DNA of 64,000 bases, taken from Labia minor. Lineage: Eukaryota > Arthropoda > Insecta > Dermaptera > Spongiphoridae. The stretch's first letter is position 1. Every line of letters begins with the position of its first letter. The stretch is taken from assembly GCA_963082975.1 (NCBI GenBank), contig OY720344.1, positions 35,146,033 to 35,210,032 of the forward strand, read 5' to 3'. Below, piece by piece: positions 13,493 through 25,317 of this stretch. The notes beneath the pieces were generated by a model. It saw nothing but the letters and a program-made list of their open reading frames with translations, did not search any database and had not been told where the DNA came from. The position numbers were made by a program, and so were the translations under genes.

Positions 13493-14028
13493 GCAAGTCT
13501 ACTATTAGAATATATAGACATGTCAAATTTTCGCCACCAGCGCCTCTATGATCTAGTATGGTAACTAAACTATTTTTAATTAATTAGCACCCCCTGGACA
13601 CACCTTACCAATTAGCGGTTTAATAAAAGAAGTCTGACATGCCCTGAGACCTACTGAATATGCACAAAAAATTTCATAAGAATCGGTCCAGCCGTTTCGG
13701 AGGAGTATCATTTCAAAGTTTTGTGACACGAGAATTTTATATATAAGATATATATATATATAAATTAATGAAAAAAAGATGTACCAGAACAAGGACCAAG
13801 GCCAAGAAAGAATTGTTTGTTGAATAATGTATCCAAATAAATATATATAAGGTACGCCTTTTAAATCCTATTGTCTGAATCTTATCAATAAAATCTAGTT
13901 AATAGATAAATATAAATTTTAATCAATTGTATAGCCATAATAAAACTTTATTTTTATCATTATATACTTATTTATTTAATTTTTTAATCAAAATGTTCAA
14001 TCTGGAATTGTACTGAATTGATTTATTA

Positions 14029-14100
14029 CTAGCTACTTAGTCCACCTTTGCGCTCTTTGCACCTAGAAAAGGAGCTTCGTAGCTGTTCGTCTCTTAAGCG
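14029..14100 (-). mobile_element. Degenerate Helitron-like 3' end
   Basis: Minus-strand CTAG at 14032-14029 preceded by a decayed version of the H1/H2 terminal sequence (CTAGCTACTTAG... and CCTAGAAAAGGAGC on the plus strand). The hairpin is eroded and no 5' end is identified. Confidence 0.4.
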
Positions 14101-14719
14101 TTATTATATATATATATATGTAATCGAATATGTTTGTAATGTTGTAATCATCTTGTACAAACGTGTTATATACTTTTAAATATTAAACTTTATATCATAA
14201 AATTAAAATAATATTAGAAAATATTATCAACTTCAATGAATATTATTATTAATTAATATTTAGACTATTTTCATATTAAGTTTTATTAACAATTGAGATC
14301 TTAAGCATATGGTTAAATTATCTGAATAATTAATATAATAGTTACAAATTATCAATGTGCAGACAAAAACTTTTTTTTTTCTTTTTCCTACCTCCTATTA
14401 TAATCTTTCTTTTCGCGAGTTCCGCCCACCTCAAACTCTATGTTTAATTTAGAGTAGATTGATTATTTCTATTAAAATTTAAACATATTTTAGGGAAATT
14501 AATTTCTTTATTTAATATTAAAAAAAATAATTGTAAATGTAATCATAAAAATATTAATATAATACATAACCAAAAACCCCATTAAAAATAAAATTTAAAA
14601 AACAAATTCGTAAAATATTGAGCTATAGGCTTTGCTAAAGTTTACGAATAATATTTAATGATTTAATGTTTACCAATTTGGGCAGAATTAACAAAGATAT
14701 ACTTTTGATATTAGACGAT

Positions 14720-15060
14720 ATGCCTTATCCCCATATGTTTGAAATTCCATGGGCAACATAAAGTTTTGTTGAGTTTGATATGAATTTTAAAAAATTAATT
14801 TCTGGGTTTATATATTAGATATTGTTAAAATTTATAACCTGTGTTCAAATAGAATTATATAAGAATGTTGGGACTTAATTTCATAGAAATCGGCTGGTCC
14901 AATTTTGAGTCTATAGGGTTAAACTTCCCTGGTCAGAGAAACTTTAAAAACTCTAAGGTCATATTTGGTTTTTTATGAATCGTGAAAAATATGAAAAAAA
15001 TTTGAAATTCTGAGTAATTTACAGACAAAAACCTTATATATTTATATACATATAAATATA
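14720..15060 (+). repeat. Repeat family D, copy 1
   Basis: Shares TTAAAAAATTAATTTCTG near its start, a GGCTGGTCC block, and an ending ACAGACAAAAACCTT followed by TATATA with 21905-22188. The AT-rich end resembles Helitron-like 5' termini read backwards. No coding is visible. Confidence 0.5.
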
Positions 15061-15226
15061 AAAATTACCTTAGTATCACATTATATTTAATATTCAAATT
15101 TTAATGGTAATAAACAATTTTAATTTATCAATCTTAAATTGTTATAAATATTCTTAAAATTTATTTTATTTTATAATTATTTTTTTTATTAATTTTTAAT
15201 TACAATTCTGAACAATTCCTATTCCA

Positions 15227-15415
15227 AGGATATTCTAGAAACACCTGCTGAGATCTTTAGCGATTTGTTAGCCAAAAAAGGCTCCAAGGTTGCGGCCGTT
15301 GCCCTCACTCAGGTCGGGGTCTCTCATCTATGTAGGCTTCAGACACCCACTTTTAACAGGATCTTGAAATATTTGAGTAACGAGACAAATCTTTGCTATA
15401 TTTAGGTCAAATATG
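15227..15415 (+). repeat. GC-richer repeat E with ~60-codon open frame
   Basis: A plus-strand frame stays open over about 15225-15404: ETPAEIFSDLLAKKG, then VALTQVGVSHLCRLQTP, ending at a TAG. A shortened version of its first 95 bases (GATATTCTA...ACACCTGCTGAG... CTCA) recurs at 29221-29274, so it is repeated DNA rather than a unique exon. It could be a fragment of a mobile-element gene. Family not recognised. Confidence 0.4.
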
Positions 15416-18086
15416 CATTCATTGATTATTATTTTATTTTTATTTATATCATTCCACTGTAATCATTCTAATTTTAACTTATAATTACTTTTGAATATAA
15501 TTAATAATCTCTAAATGAGGTATGGATGGACCAATATATTCTAGATAATCAACATTACAACCACAATGGGTGAAATGGAATTGATAATAAATTTGGCAAC
15601 TAGAAATAATTTAGGCCAATATTAAATGTGGAATAAAATTATATTATGATTATTTTATGATTAATATAATAATTTCTAGCAAGTTGTTTCAATACAAGGT
15701 CAAAAAATCTTATAATTTCATTTCAAATTGATTTTTACTTTCACTTGTGAAAATGAATTAACATTATTTACATAAAACATTTACAATATTAACAAGAAGT
15801 ATATAAAAGTAGATATTATAGATAATATAAATTTTTAATTTTATTTGTAATTAAAGGAAATTTATTTCCTGACAGTTATATAGAAGAGAAATTATTGTTA
15901 ATGGCTAGAGAAGTTTTAATAAGTAATAAAAAAATGTTATAATTAAAAAATATTTGAAAAGTTAGTAAATAAATATTACATAATGAATTTATTTAAATAT
16001 ATTATAATATAATGATTAATAGAAAGAATAGAAAATTGAAAAATATTGTATTTGGTTGACAGAACAGAAATTTTTACATAATGCTTATTAGTAGGTCAGC
16101 TATTTTAATCTTTTTGAAATCATTTTATCAAACATCTGAGTAATATTTATGCTTAATATAGTGATATAATATCTAGTTTTTTCTTTTAAAATTTATAATA
16201 TATATTATATTTGTCAATCTTATTCCTATCAACAAGTAGTAAACTTTTAAACTTTCACGGTGGCCGTTAGAGTATTCAAGATTAATATTCTAATTAATAA
16301 AAAAAAAATTACATGGTGATACACTAATTAACACTTTTCAGTAATTCATATTTATAATAATATTTAATTAAATTTTAATACCATGCAAGAAATAAAAAAA
16401 AGATTAGCTAATACTGTAATAAAGTGTCAAAAAAAGTTTTATTTAAAAATATTTACTTCATTATTGTGTGCCTAATTAAAATTAAAATTAAACTATTTTT
16501 TTTTAAAATATATTTCTCATTTAAAAATTTTACTCATGAAATTGCAAAATTTATTTTTATATTTCAAATTTAGAAAATTATTTTTTTTTATTAAAAAAAA
16601 AACTTATAAGTATTTAATGTAAGTAACGAATGAATCATTAAAAACGGGATACGGTTAATGAAAGTTATTTTGTGAAAAAATATATAAGCTTATTAACATA
16701 ATTTATTCGAATTTCAAATATTTATACAGTTATATAGGGCCTATTTACAATATAAATATATTATTATTATAAATATATATTAAATTTAATTTGATTAAAT
16801 AGTGTTGTATTTTGATACTAAATTTTATCCTTATTACCAAATTTATTTTTTTATAATAGCTAACATTAACATATGTATATAATATACATTATTTTTCTTT
16901 TTTCCTGTCATATTGACTAAATCGGATTATAACTAATTTTCGTATTAACATTGTTTATTCAAAAATTACTGTCAATTTATTTTATGTTGTTAAAATATGT
17001 TTTATTTAACTTTTTCTTTGATAAATTTTAATTTATGTATAAATATGTCATTTAAACTCAGTAAGTAATAATCCTCGTGCGTTAAAGTTCTTTATTAAAA
17101 ATGAACATTAAACCTTATAAAGAAAATAATAAATAAATATTAATGATAATAATAATATATTATTTTAGTGGTGGGAAAAAAAGCGTTTTTCGGATTCCCA
17201 TCTAATACCATAAAGACCCCCACCTTGAAAATAAAATGATAATATAATAATAATAATAATAAATGATATTTTAAGTATTTAAATTGTATCTCTATTTTTT
17301 ATAATTTATTTTAGTTTTATATTTTTTAATACTAATAAAGTATTTTTTTTAATATTTTTTTTTTATTATATTATTATAGATCCATTATCTTTGATAAACT
17401 GTATATCTAATTAGTTTCTTGTAAGAAAAATAGTTTATCTTCCACTTATAAATAATAGTTAATTAATTTATAATTAAAATGAAATGAATTTTATATAAAT
17501 AAACGATTAAAATTGTCACCCGGAAATAAATTAAACTTTTATCTATTTATGATAATAATTCGTCCGTCAAAATTATGCATAATGCAATCTTATAATTTTA
17601 TATTGCCAATTTTAGTATACTAACAATTTGATTTTTAAGAACAAATCCATGTTTTATTTGATTAATATTGAAATGGATGATAGAAATAGAAGTTAGTTTT
17701 GTATTTCATAAATCAACTAATTTCTTGTCCAACCTTTTCTTTTCTACCTGCTTTACTCATATCTAAAATACCTTTAAAAAAGCACTCAAGAATTTTACAT
17801 AGGTAAATTTTGAAATGTGTGTGTATATATCTATATATATATATTTATTTGTAAAATAAATATACAATTATTGAAATAGTAACATTCATCCTTTCTCATT
17901 ATATTAATAAAACCTTATTTTATTAAATAAATTTTTCACTTATAAACATTTATATTTTTTTGTATTAAAAATACTTATATTTTTTATTGGTAAACTAAAT
18001 GGAGATTTTTATGCCTATGAATATAATTTAGGTGAGAGTATAGTAAGAATTTTTAAAGATAGTTTTTTTATGTACAGTTCGGTTAC

Positions 18087-18287
18087 CTCAGAGTCGTTGT
18101 CATCGAGTGACTGCTGACACCAGAGCGATGCAGGAGCTGGTGGTCGAGCTGTCATGAGAATCGATGCCATTTGCCAAGCACCCACTGTTTTAGCCAGGCC
18201 AGCAACCAAAAGTCCAATCCACATACCAATTCCCTTTGAGTTTTTCTTCTCTGGGATATCATTGTTGTTTTTCTCCGCGGGTTCCAT
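18087..18287 (-). CDS. SLC22-like transporter, first coding exon (partial gene)
   Basis: Start exon of a putative organic cation/carnitine-type transporter of the major facilitator superfamily, a plasma-membrane protein. The ATG at 18287 is immediately preceded by an in-frame TGA, so it is the first possible start. The exon encodes 67 residues ending at a GAG|GTAACC donor in phase 0. After a charged N-terminus (Lys/Asn/Glu-rich, residues 1-18) comes a short hydrophobic stretch (about 20-33), then VGAWQMASIL and a SLWC motif near residue 55. These resemble the conserved G-x-WQ and FWC positions before and after TM1 of insect SLC22 proteins. The WQ-to-WC distance is shorter than usual, which is odd and lowers confidence. 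It joins in phase to the exon at 2470-2277 if no exon lies between them. Alternative: an unrelated membrane protein start. Confidence 0.6.
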
Positions 18288-18480
18288 TCAAAAGCGATCG
18301 GGACATCCACGCCAAGGCACACAAGTAAAAGGTCTCCGTTGGAATCCAGTCTCGAGAGAACTCAGCCGAGACTCTGTCTGGTCCCCCTCTCTCCCCTCAT
18401 TTAAGTAAAATGGGGGAAAGGGAGGACAGACAAATTCTAGGGTCCTTTTCACTAATCATATATTGCCCCCACCCCTTTCA
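18288..18480 (-). promoter_or_regulatory. Putative promoter / 5' UTR of SLC22-like gene
   Basis: The stretch just upstream of the transporter ATG is clearly less AT-rich than its surroundings and has C/T- and G-runs. Read on the minus strand, a TATA-like ATATATG lies at about 18464-18457, followed some 30 bases downstream by a possible initiator region near 18430. An imperfect inverted repeat sits around 18385-18415. There are no ORFs of its own. The assignment rests on position and composition only. Confidence 0.3.
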
Positions 18481-19639
18481 TACTCAGACCAATGCATCTC
18501 CATCAATTCAATTGATATTTTCAGATATAAATTAGATTTTATTTATTTCCATTCTCCATTTTTTTTTCTTGTGTAATTTAATATTAGAATTATTCGGCTG
18601 AATCAAATCAATTGTGGTTGTTGATGCCATGAAATTTGATCCACTTTCAGTAGAAATTCAATTTTGAATAATATACATATATTAAAAAAAACTGAAATGA
18701 TTAAATCAAGATCAATATCTGTGAGAAATAAACTTATATAATTCTGGCAAAATATTTATATATATTACAATATTATCAATAATTATATATAATTATATTT
18801 AAATTTAATATTTATATGATTAAATTGTCCTTTATCTTCAACATTCAATATAATAAAATATGGAATACTTAAAGATTTTTTGTCTACTTGCGCTTAATAA
18901 GATGAAATTCAAACGTATTAATTATGAGTATCTGAATTGGACGATTGAAAGGAAGAGGATTAAAATAAGATATGGACTATATATATATTAATAAGATGGC
19001 GTGGGACGGAATGGATGGAGTGATTTATCAATAACTTTCAAGTTTAACTTCACATTAGAAAAAGATTAGATTAGAATAGTAGTTGTTTTAGAAATAAATA
19101 AATTAAAAAATGCAATTTCTATAAAATAAAATATCAATATTAAACTTATCATTTTTCTACATCATTACAATCAATTGATTCAAAGTTCTCATTAATTGAA
19201 AATATCTTTTTCTAATTATATTGTCAGCAAATGAATTTGCTGTTTAAAGAAAATTGTTATTTTCCAATCATTCGCTGGTTATTATTTTATAGCTTTTTTA
19301 AAATTTCTCATCTTTTAATTCCTTCTGACTTGGCAATATTGCTGATGGACATCCGGTTAACTTTAATTCATTGCTTTATTACATAATTCATTTAAGTTTT
19401 ATTTAATACTAGCTGCTCAGAGCGCCTTCGGCTCTCTTCACACCTAGACAGGGGCTCCGCCTCCTGTACCCCCGAGTGGTACATAGTATTTGATTGAAAG
19501 TAGTAAAAGGTTTTCATCCATTTTGTTTCAATCAGTATATTACATAAAACATCCATTTCTTTTTGTGTTCTTATTTAAAATATATTTTAATTTAATCAGT
19601 AAATTAATTATATATATTATTATTGTATATGTTATATCT

Positions 19640-20405
19640 ATCAATCTATGTGGCTCAACAATACTCGAAAGTTCTTGGCAGCAACAACTACATTTCTCCA
19701 CGTGTCCCTATCCTGAGCCCTTGTCCTATCTCTCTTCTATCTACGCGTCCTTGGTCTTCCAAGCGGACATTTTCCAATCGGTCTCCCCACCAATATCTTT
19801 TCCTTCTCCCATTCTAGCCAAGTGCCCTGCCTATCGCAGCCTTTTTCGCTTTTATAACCCTAACTATTTCTGAAGATGCATAGAGGTCATGCAATTCCTC
19901 GTTATGCAGTCTCCGCCATTCCCCGGTGACCTCAACTTTCTTTGGTCAATAAATGCTGGGAAGAATCCTATTCTCAAATTCTCTGAATCTACTCTCATCT
20001 CCAAGGGTCTTAGACCATGCCTCACACCCATATAATACAACAAGCAAAATAATTGTTTTATATATTTTAATTTTGATTCCCTTTAATAATAATTTTGATG
20101 AGATAAGCCTCTTTGCTGCATGATAACAGGCGTTTCCCGATTGCAACCTTGATTTAAATTCTTCTCAAATATTATTATCCTTCGTGATTACATTCAATTT
20201 TTCTACATATTCAAATTCTACATTTTGTATATTAAAATTTCGTATGTTAATACTGTTCCTCTTTGTTACTAAATATTTTTTCTTATCACTCTTAATTTCT
20301 AACCCCATCTCTTTCCTACCTCCATTAATTTTTCCTCGCTATCTGTAATTGCAATTCCCGAATCTCCTATTATATTTAAGTCGTCTGGGTAACCTAATAT
20401 TTTAC
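19640..20405 (-). pseudogene. LINE reverse transcriptase fragment (in H2)
   Basis: Minus-strand reading from 20405 leftwards gives a polymerase motif YPDD (normally YADD) near 20393-20380, then a frame with LQSGNRCYHAAKRL-like and YKTIILLVVLYGCEAW text (20146-19946), FENRILPSIY, and a decayed C-terminus with a WAGHLARM-like block. Its 3' end runs into ATAGATTGATAGATA-type sequence, the same short-tandem tail as other LINE copies here. Several frameshifts and stops are present. Confidence 0.7.
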
Positions 20406-20430
20406 AATTGATTTCCGCATCTTACTCTTC

Positions 20431-20449
20431 GGCGCTCGGAGCAGCTAGT
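20431..20449 (+). mobile_element. Helitron-like 3' terminus, inverted relative to H2
   Basis: GGCGCTCGGAGCAGCTAG followed by T. Together with the end at 19409 it makes a segment (19409-20448) bounded by inverted copies of the same ~18-bp end. Only half of the hairpin is present. Confidence 0.5.
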
Positions 20450-21904
20450 AATATATAATATATACATTTTATCATTGTCTAATAAAAAAAAATATATTAT
20501 TTAGTGTTTTATGAAGTCAAAATAATTTTTAAAACGTCAATTAAAATGACTAAATTATATTACCTTTGTTTTTGATTTTAATTTAATTACTAAAGATTGT
20601 ATAAAAATTAAAATATGATGATATAAAGGAGTTTTAAATCTTTTGACTTTTTTATATTACGTATATTTTTTAAATTTGTTTTAAATCCAGATGATTATAT
20701 TATATTATAATTTATTAAAATGTTTATTTTTATTTATTATGTTTAAAATATTATTTTATATGATGTGATATTAATAAAAACTAACGGATGGTCTGTGCAA
20801 GACGATTCATGTTACACATAATTAAATAATTGTAATAATTCCCAAACAAAAATTTGACTCACAATCAGTTTAAATTGAAATTTATATAAATTAACAAAGT
20901 CAAAATTTTTATTTGTTTAAATTTTATTATAATGAATCAAAAAAAAATAAATCTATAGATCACGTAATTAAAATAGTGCGAAAGAGAAGCAAGAAACTTG
21001 AGAGAAAATAAGTGTGGGATGGAGGTCGGACAGAACAGAAACTGTAAGCGAAATCTTCATTTTGAGACTAATAATTTTCAAATCTCCAACCACCACAGAA
21101 TTAGATAAGTTTTAAGGGAGGAAATTAACTATGATCTAAAAAAATTAATAAATGAACTTAATAATAAAAAACAAATAAATCAATTAATTTAAATTAATAC
21201 TATTAATGAATGTATACATTGTTAATTTATCAATAATTTTATAACGTTAATTATGTTAATTTTATTTTTATAAATTGTCTCAAGTCTCTAACTTTAGATT
21301 TTCTAAAATGTCATTATAATTAAAAATTTTCAATAAAAATCAAACAATGAAAATAAAATATAAAAATGAAATGATCAAGAAATATTATACTCTATTATAA
21401 CATATACAATACTTATGAACCATAGGCGGAGGAAATATTAGGAGATATCATTGCGGGTTCAGGTCAAATCGATCAACAATAATTAAGATATTTTCATTAT
21501 GACAGATATTAGAAAAAAACCGCGAATTCAATATTTCTGTTCACTAATTATTTGAAGACTTTAGTAAAACATACGTATGACTCAATAGATCCGGATAAAC
21601 TTTTTCAAATTTTGATCTTCAAATTTGTCTTGAAGGTAGTACAAAAAAGAGTAAGATGCGGAAATCAATTGTAAAAAATTTCATAAGAATCGGTCCAGCC
21701 GTTTCGGAGGAGTATTTTTTCAAAGTTTTGTAACACGAGAATTTTATATATAAGATAGAACAGAAGAAATATTCAAATAAATAAAAAATAATTTAAGATA
21801 AAAATATGATCTAAATATTTTATTAAATTAATTAAAATGAGAACTTTTAGAATAAATTATTTAATTGCATTGATATTTGAATATTATAATTTAAAATAAA
21901 AAGT

Positions 21905-22188
21905 TAAATATTATAATTCTTTCTAGGGCTAGTGAGCCGCGAGAGGCTCTTGAATGAACACGGAGCATTATATAAACTTTAAAAAATTAATTTCTGCGGT
22001 TATTGATTATATTAATAAAATTTATAGCCTATGTTACTAAAGAGTTTTGAGGTTATAAAATAGTTAATTTCCGGACAGACAGACAGACATGAAAAATTCT
22101 AAAGTCACTTTTGGATTCTAGAGGTCATGAAACGCGAAAATTGTAAATTCTGAACAATGTGCAGACAAAAACCTTTTATATATATATA
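21905..22188 (+). repeat. Repeat family D, copy 2, interrupted by mariner
   Basis: Matches 14720-15060 in its TTAATTTCTGCGGTTAT and TGTGCAGACAAAAACC blocks. Its TA-rich end is split by the mariner element at 22189-22760, since GATAAAGATA continues right after it. Confidence 0.5.
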
Positions 22189-22760
22189 CGAGGTAGGGTC
22201 AAAAAGTTCGCGGAATGGTCGCTTATAGTCAAGTATTTCTTAGCTGAAAGGGAAATTTTTGTTTGTGAGGTTGGCATAACTGGTAGTGAATGTGCTTTTG
22301 AGGTTAGCAGGCAGTTGTAGTTGGTTCCGTGCGTTCGGTGTTTAATATTGTAGATCGTAGTTTCTTTCTTTCGTCGGATTGTGCAATGTCGTCATTAGAG
22401 CAGCGTGGCAATATTAAATTCTGTGTGTTGCTGGAGAAATCACCCTCGGAGACTCTTGAGATGCTAAAAAAAGCATACGGAAATTCTGCGATGAAGAAAA
22501 CAGCAGTTTACGAGTGGCATAAGCGTTTTCGCGACGGTCGCACAATTGATGATGACGTTCGGACTTGAAAATGCGACGGAGCGGCTGAAGGAACTTTCAA
22601 AAAACGGCTTTCAAGAGTGTTTCCAACAATTATATGAACGGTGGAATAAATGTGTAGATGCAGGAGGAGAGTATTTTGAAGGGAAATAATGTAAGAATGT
22701 TATAAATATTTTTAATAAATTTTTAATAACCAATTCCGCGAACTTTTTGACCCTATCTCG
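22189..22760 (+). mobile_element. Internally deleted mariner element
   Basis: 572 bp with near-identical inverted ends (CGAGGTAGGGTCAAAAAGTT on the left, its inverse with one change on the right), flanked by TA at 22187-22188 and 22761-22762. It keeps the start and end of a transposase gene but lost the DDE core. The ends include ~30 bp TIRs reaching into TTCGCGGAAT. It was probably mobilised in trans. It sits inside repeat family D. Confidence 0.85.
22386..22568 (+). pseudogene. Mariner transposase N-terminal remnant
   Basis: ATG at 22386 opens a 60-residue frame with the mariner helix-turn-helix domain: MSSLEQRGNIKFCVLLEKSP, then EMLKKAYGN, then TAVYEWHKRFRDGR. It stops at TGA (22566-22568), exactly where the internal deletion joins it to C-terminal sequence in another frame (RLKELSKNGFQECFQQLYER, then CVDAGGEYFEG up to about 22685). 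All three catalytic aspartates are gone. Confidence 0.8.
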
Positions 22761-22913
22761 TAGATAAAGATAATATATTTAATTTTCATCTTAATGGCTT
22801 AAAATTAATTAAATTATTATACTATTTCATTTTCAACAAAAATATATTTATGTTGTTCACTGAAATGATAAATAAATGAAGTGTGTGTGTGTGAGTGAAA
22901 TAATTAATATATT

Positions 22914-22931
22914 ACTCTCTCTCTCTCTCTA
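22914..22931. repeat. (CT)n microsatellite
   Basis: Nine CT units. A short (GT)n run lies 30 bp before it. Confidence 0.85.
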
Positions 22932-23671
22932 TTTAGAATATAAATAATTAAATTAAACAAAATTATTGTTTAATCATTAATAATTATAAATATAGAATAT
23001 ATTATTATTATTATAAATAGAATTTATATGTAAAATTTTATATCAATTTCATAGGACTTTCAATTTCATGTCCAGTTTTTAAAATTAATACGAGAAATTC
23101 ATATAATTATTCTAAATATTATTTATGATCTTTTCTAAATAAACCATTCTATTATGATTTATAGTATACGAGTATAGTATAGAGTGTGATAGCATCACAG
23201 CTAAACAGCTCAAATGAATTATAAAACAATTAGCCTATTATTAATTTGAGTTATATATCAAAGGATTTATTATATTAAAAAGTAAATATCTAATAAATGA
23301 TAAAACCATTTATGATATAAAATTTTTATTAATATTTATTCAGCTCAGAAAAACTTTTAAGTTAATTTTTTAAAATTTTTAAAATTTGCTTGTATAAATA
23401 AATTTTGATTTGAAACAAGCATGTATTATTGAGGACTCAACGAGAACGAGACCACAGTAAAAATTAAAATTTATTATATTTTCTTAGTATATGAGTAACT
23501 TATTTAATACAAATTCCAATTTAGATTTTATAAATTATTGAATTAAAATATTTTTGATTAATGATTTATAGAATAATTATTATGAGAGGTTCTACTATAT
23601 AAGAATTATTATTATAATATTATTTTCTATTTTCTATATTTTATTTACTATAAATCCTTTTTACATTTTTA

Positions 23672-24010
23672 CTATCGCCAGAGATAGTATTGCGATTACG
23701 AAAATTTTCGATGTCAAGATTTTGATGTTTTTATATGTTTTGAAGATCCCTGAGTCATTTTCACTAAGGTTGAGAAAAATGTCTGTCTGTGTATGTGTGA
23801 GTGAGTGTGTGTGTGTGGACAAGTTTACGCAAAAACGGTTTGAGCTAGAATAATTAAATTTGGTACACGGGCATTATTTAAAATTCGTAGTTTTCTATCA
23901 ACTTTTGAGAAATGTAGCTCAACCGGAAGAGGGTCATTTTTTCCTCTAAACTGACCGTAAAAATAAAGATATATGTTTGATAGTTTTTCATATGATTAAA
24001 AATTGTATAA
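23672..24010 (+). repeat. Repeat family C, inverted copy of the right half of 25318-25951
   Basis: Begins ACTATCGCCAGAGATAGTAT and contains CACTAAGGTTGAGAAAAATG, a (GT)n-type run, AAAACGGTTTGAGCTAGAAT and AGCTCAACCGGAAGAGGGTC, all matching 25640-25951 in reverse orientation. Non-coding. Likely part of the same TIR family as 25318-25951. Confidence 0.7.
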
Positions 24011-24032
24011 AACTGCTATACTTAAGTCGACT

Positions 24033-24098
24033 CCACACATGCGGTGTTTTCCAAATGTTTTGCTTGATTGATTGCCAAATAAAACACAGCATGTGTGG
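24033..24098. repeat. Imperfect 18-bp inverted repeat
   Basis: CCACACATGCGGTGTTTT (24033-24050) is inverted with one mismatch at 24081-24098, with a 30-base spacer that starts and ends with CCAAAT. It would form a stem-loop. Function unknown, possibly the terminus of an unclassified element. Confidence 0.6.
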
Positions 24099-25317
24099 AT
24101 GTGCTTGCCCTGCGCTTAGTATATGCCGAGCACAAACATTCGGGTGCTCGCTAGTTCGCTATTATATCGAGCACAAGACGAATATTTGATAATATTTATG
24201 TCCACAATTTTAATAAATGATATTATCCCTCTAACAATTCCTTTTTTATATAAAAAATTAACAATTCCGATTAAATAATTTATTTATAAAGTATTACATT
24301 ACAATTATTATGATTAATTTAAATTATTCGATTAAATTCAATAAACCAAATTAAGGAGATTATTCTTATATATTAATAATATTAATAATTATTACATTTT
24401 TTATTTGAGATTTCAGTAATTTGAAAAATGCTATCAAAAGTTACGATGCCCCATCATCAAATATTAATATTTTATTTAAATAGAAAGCAATCATATAAAA
24501 TATATATTTATAACAAATCTTTGAATTTTATTTGAAAAAATTATTTTGTTCATTTTTCCCATTGAATTATTTATTTTAAGAGCTTAAATTCTTAAATAAT
24601 ATATATTTATTATATAATAAATAAAAATCTAATATCTATCTATATATATATCCTATTTATATTTATTCAATTAATATAATTTATTATAGCATTCTTATCT
24701 TCGTTTTTTTTCCTTTTTCTTTTATAACATTTCTTTTCCTTCAAGTTCACTACCAAGGTTAATGTTGTTGAACATTCAGATTGTTATCTAAAAAAGTTCT
24801 TGAATATAATTTATCAAATGATTACCTATCACCATCATTTATACTAATGTGTCGATCACTCGATCTTTGCTTGTTAATGTGAGTGGACAATTAATTCTTT
24901 CCGGTAAAAATAATTTCAATAAATAAAATAATTAAAATAGAGCGCGATATTTGGGAATTTGATAAATTTTCATATCACTAATCTATATTAAAATTTTTTT
25001 TTTAATAATAAAAGAAATAAAAAAGAATTCTAATAATTTAAGAAGAGGAATTAAAATAAAGTAATAATTTTATTAATTGTAATCCCTTCCATATTATAAA
25101 TATTGAAATAAGATATAATTTTTAAAATTAATTTAAATTTATTTATTAAAAAAAATTTTTTTACTTTTTTTCTTGAAAGTTTTAAAGAGGATAATGATTC
25201 CTGAAATGTTGAAACATTGATTGAAAAAGATATTTGGGAAATAAATATAAATGATCTATATTAAAATTAATCTTTTAATTAATTTATATATAGTATACTA
25301 ACATATAAATAAATTAG

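Larger units (their letters stand above)
12072..13748 (-). mobile_element. Helitron-like element H1 (non-autonomous)
   Basis: Read on the minus strand, the element starts with TC (TCTTATATATAAAATTCTCG at 13748) after a host A and ends with CTAG at 12075-12072 before a host T. This matches the Helitron rule of insertion between A and T with no target duplication. Seven bases inside the CTAG end is a perfect hairpin (GAGCGCC at 12083-12089, loop TTC, GGCGCTC at 12093-12099). Rep/helicase coding is absent, so it is non-autonomous. It carries a LINE reverse transcriptase fragment beside its 3' end. The first ~85 bases match H2 (21755). Helitron is the best fit. An alternative is two unrelated ends that merely look paired. 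Confidence 0.6.
2471..18086. other. 15.6 kb intron of SLC22-like gene
   Basis: Bounded by GTAACC at its 5' end and TTAG at its 3' end on the minus strand. It holds one copy of repeat family A, two mariner relics, a TIR element, a complete Helitron-like element, AT microsatellites and long stretches of featureless AT-rich DNA (for example 3.7-6.3, 9.8-12.0, 15.4-18.0 kb). An unrecognised internal exon cannot be excluded. Confidence 0.55.
19409..21755 (-). mobile_element. Helitron-like element H2 (composite)
   Basis: On the minus strand it starts TCTTATATATAAAATTCTCG at 21755 after a host A and ends with CTAG at 19412-19409 before a host T. The first ~85 bases match H1, including GGACCGATTCTTATGAAATT. 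The 3' hairpin (AGAGCGCC/GGCTCT) is slightly eroded. A second end in the opposite orientation, GGCGCTCGGAGCAGCTAG then T at 20431-20449, lies inside, and a 30-base block (CAATTGATTTCCGCATCTTA) occurs both there and at about 21647-21677. The element therefore looks like one copy inserted into or rearranged with another. A LINE fragment lies inside. Confidence 0.5.

Noticed and set aside
19490..19873. 127-codon plus-strand frame, the longest one over H2 after the mariner frames
   Set aside because: Antisense to the LINE reverse transcriptase fragment. The minus strand gives recognisable RT text.
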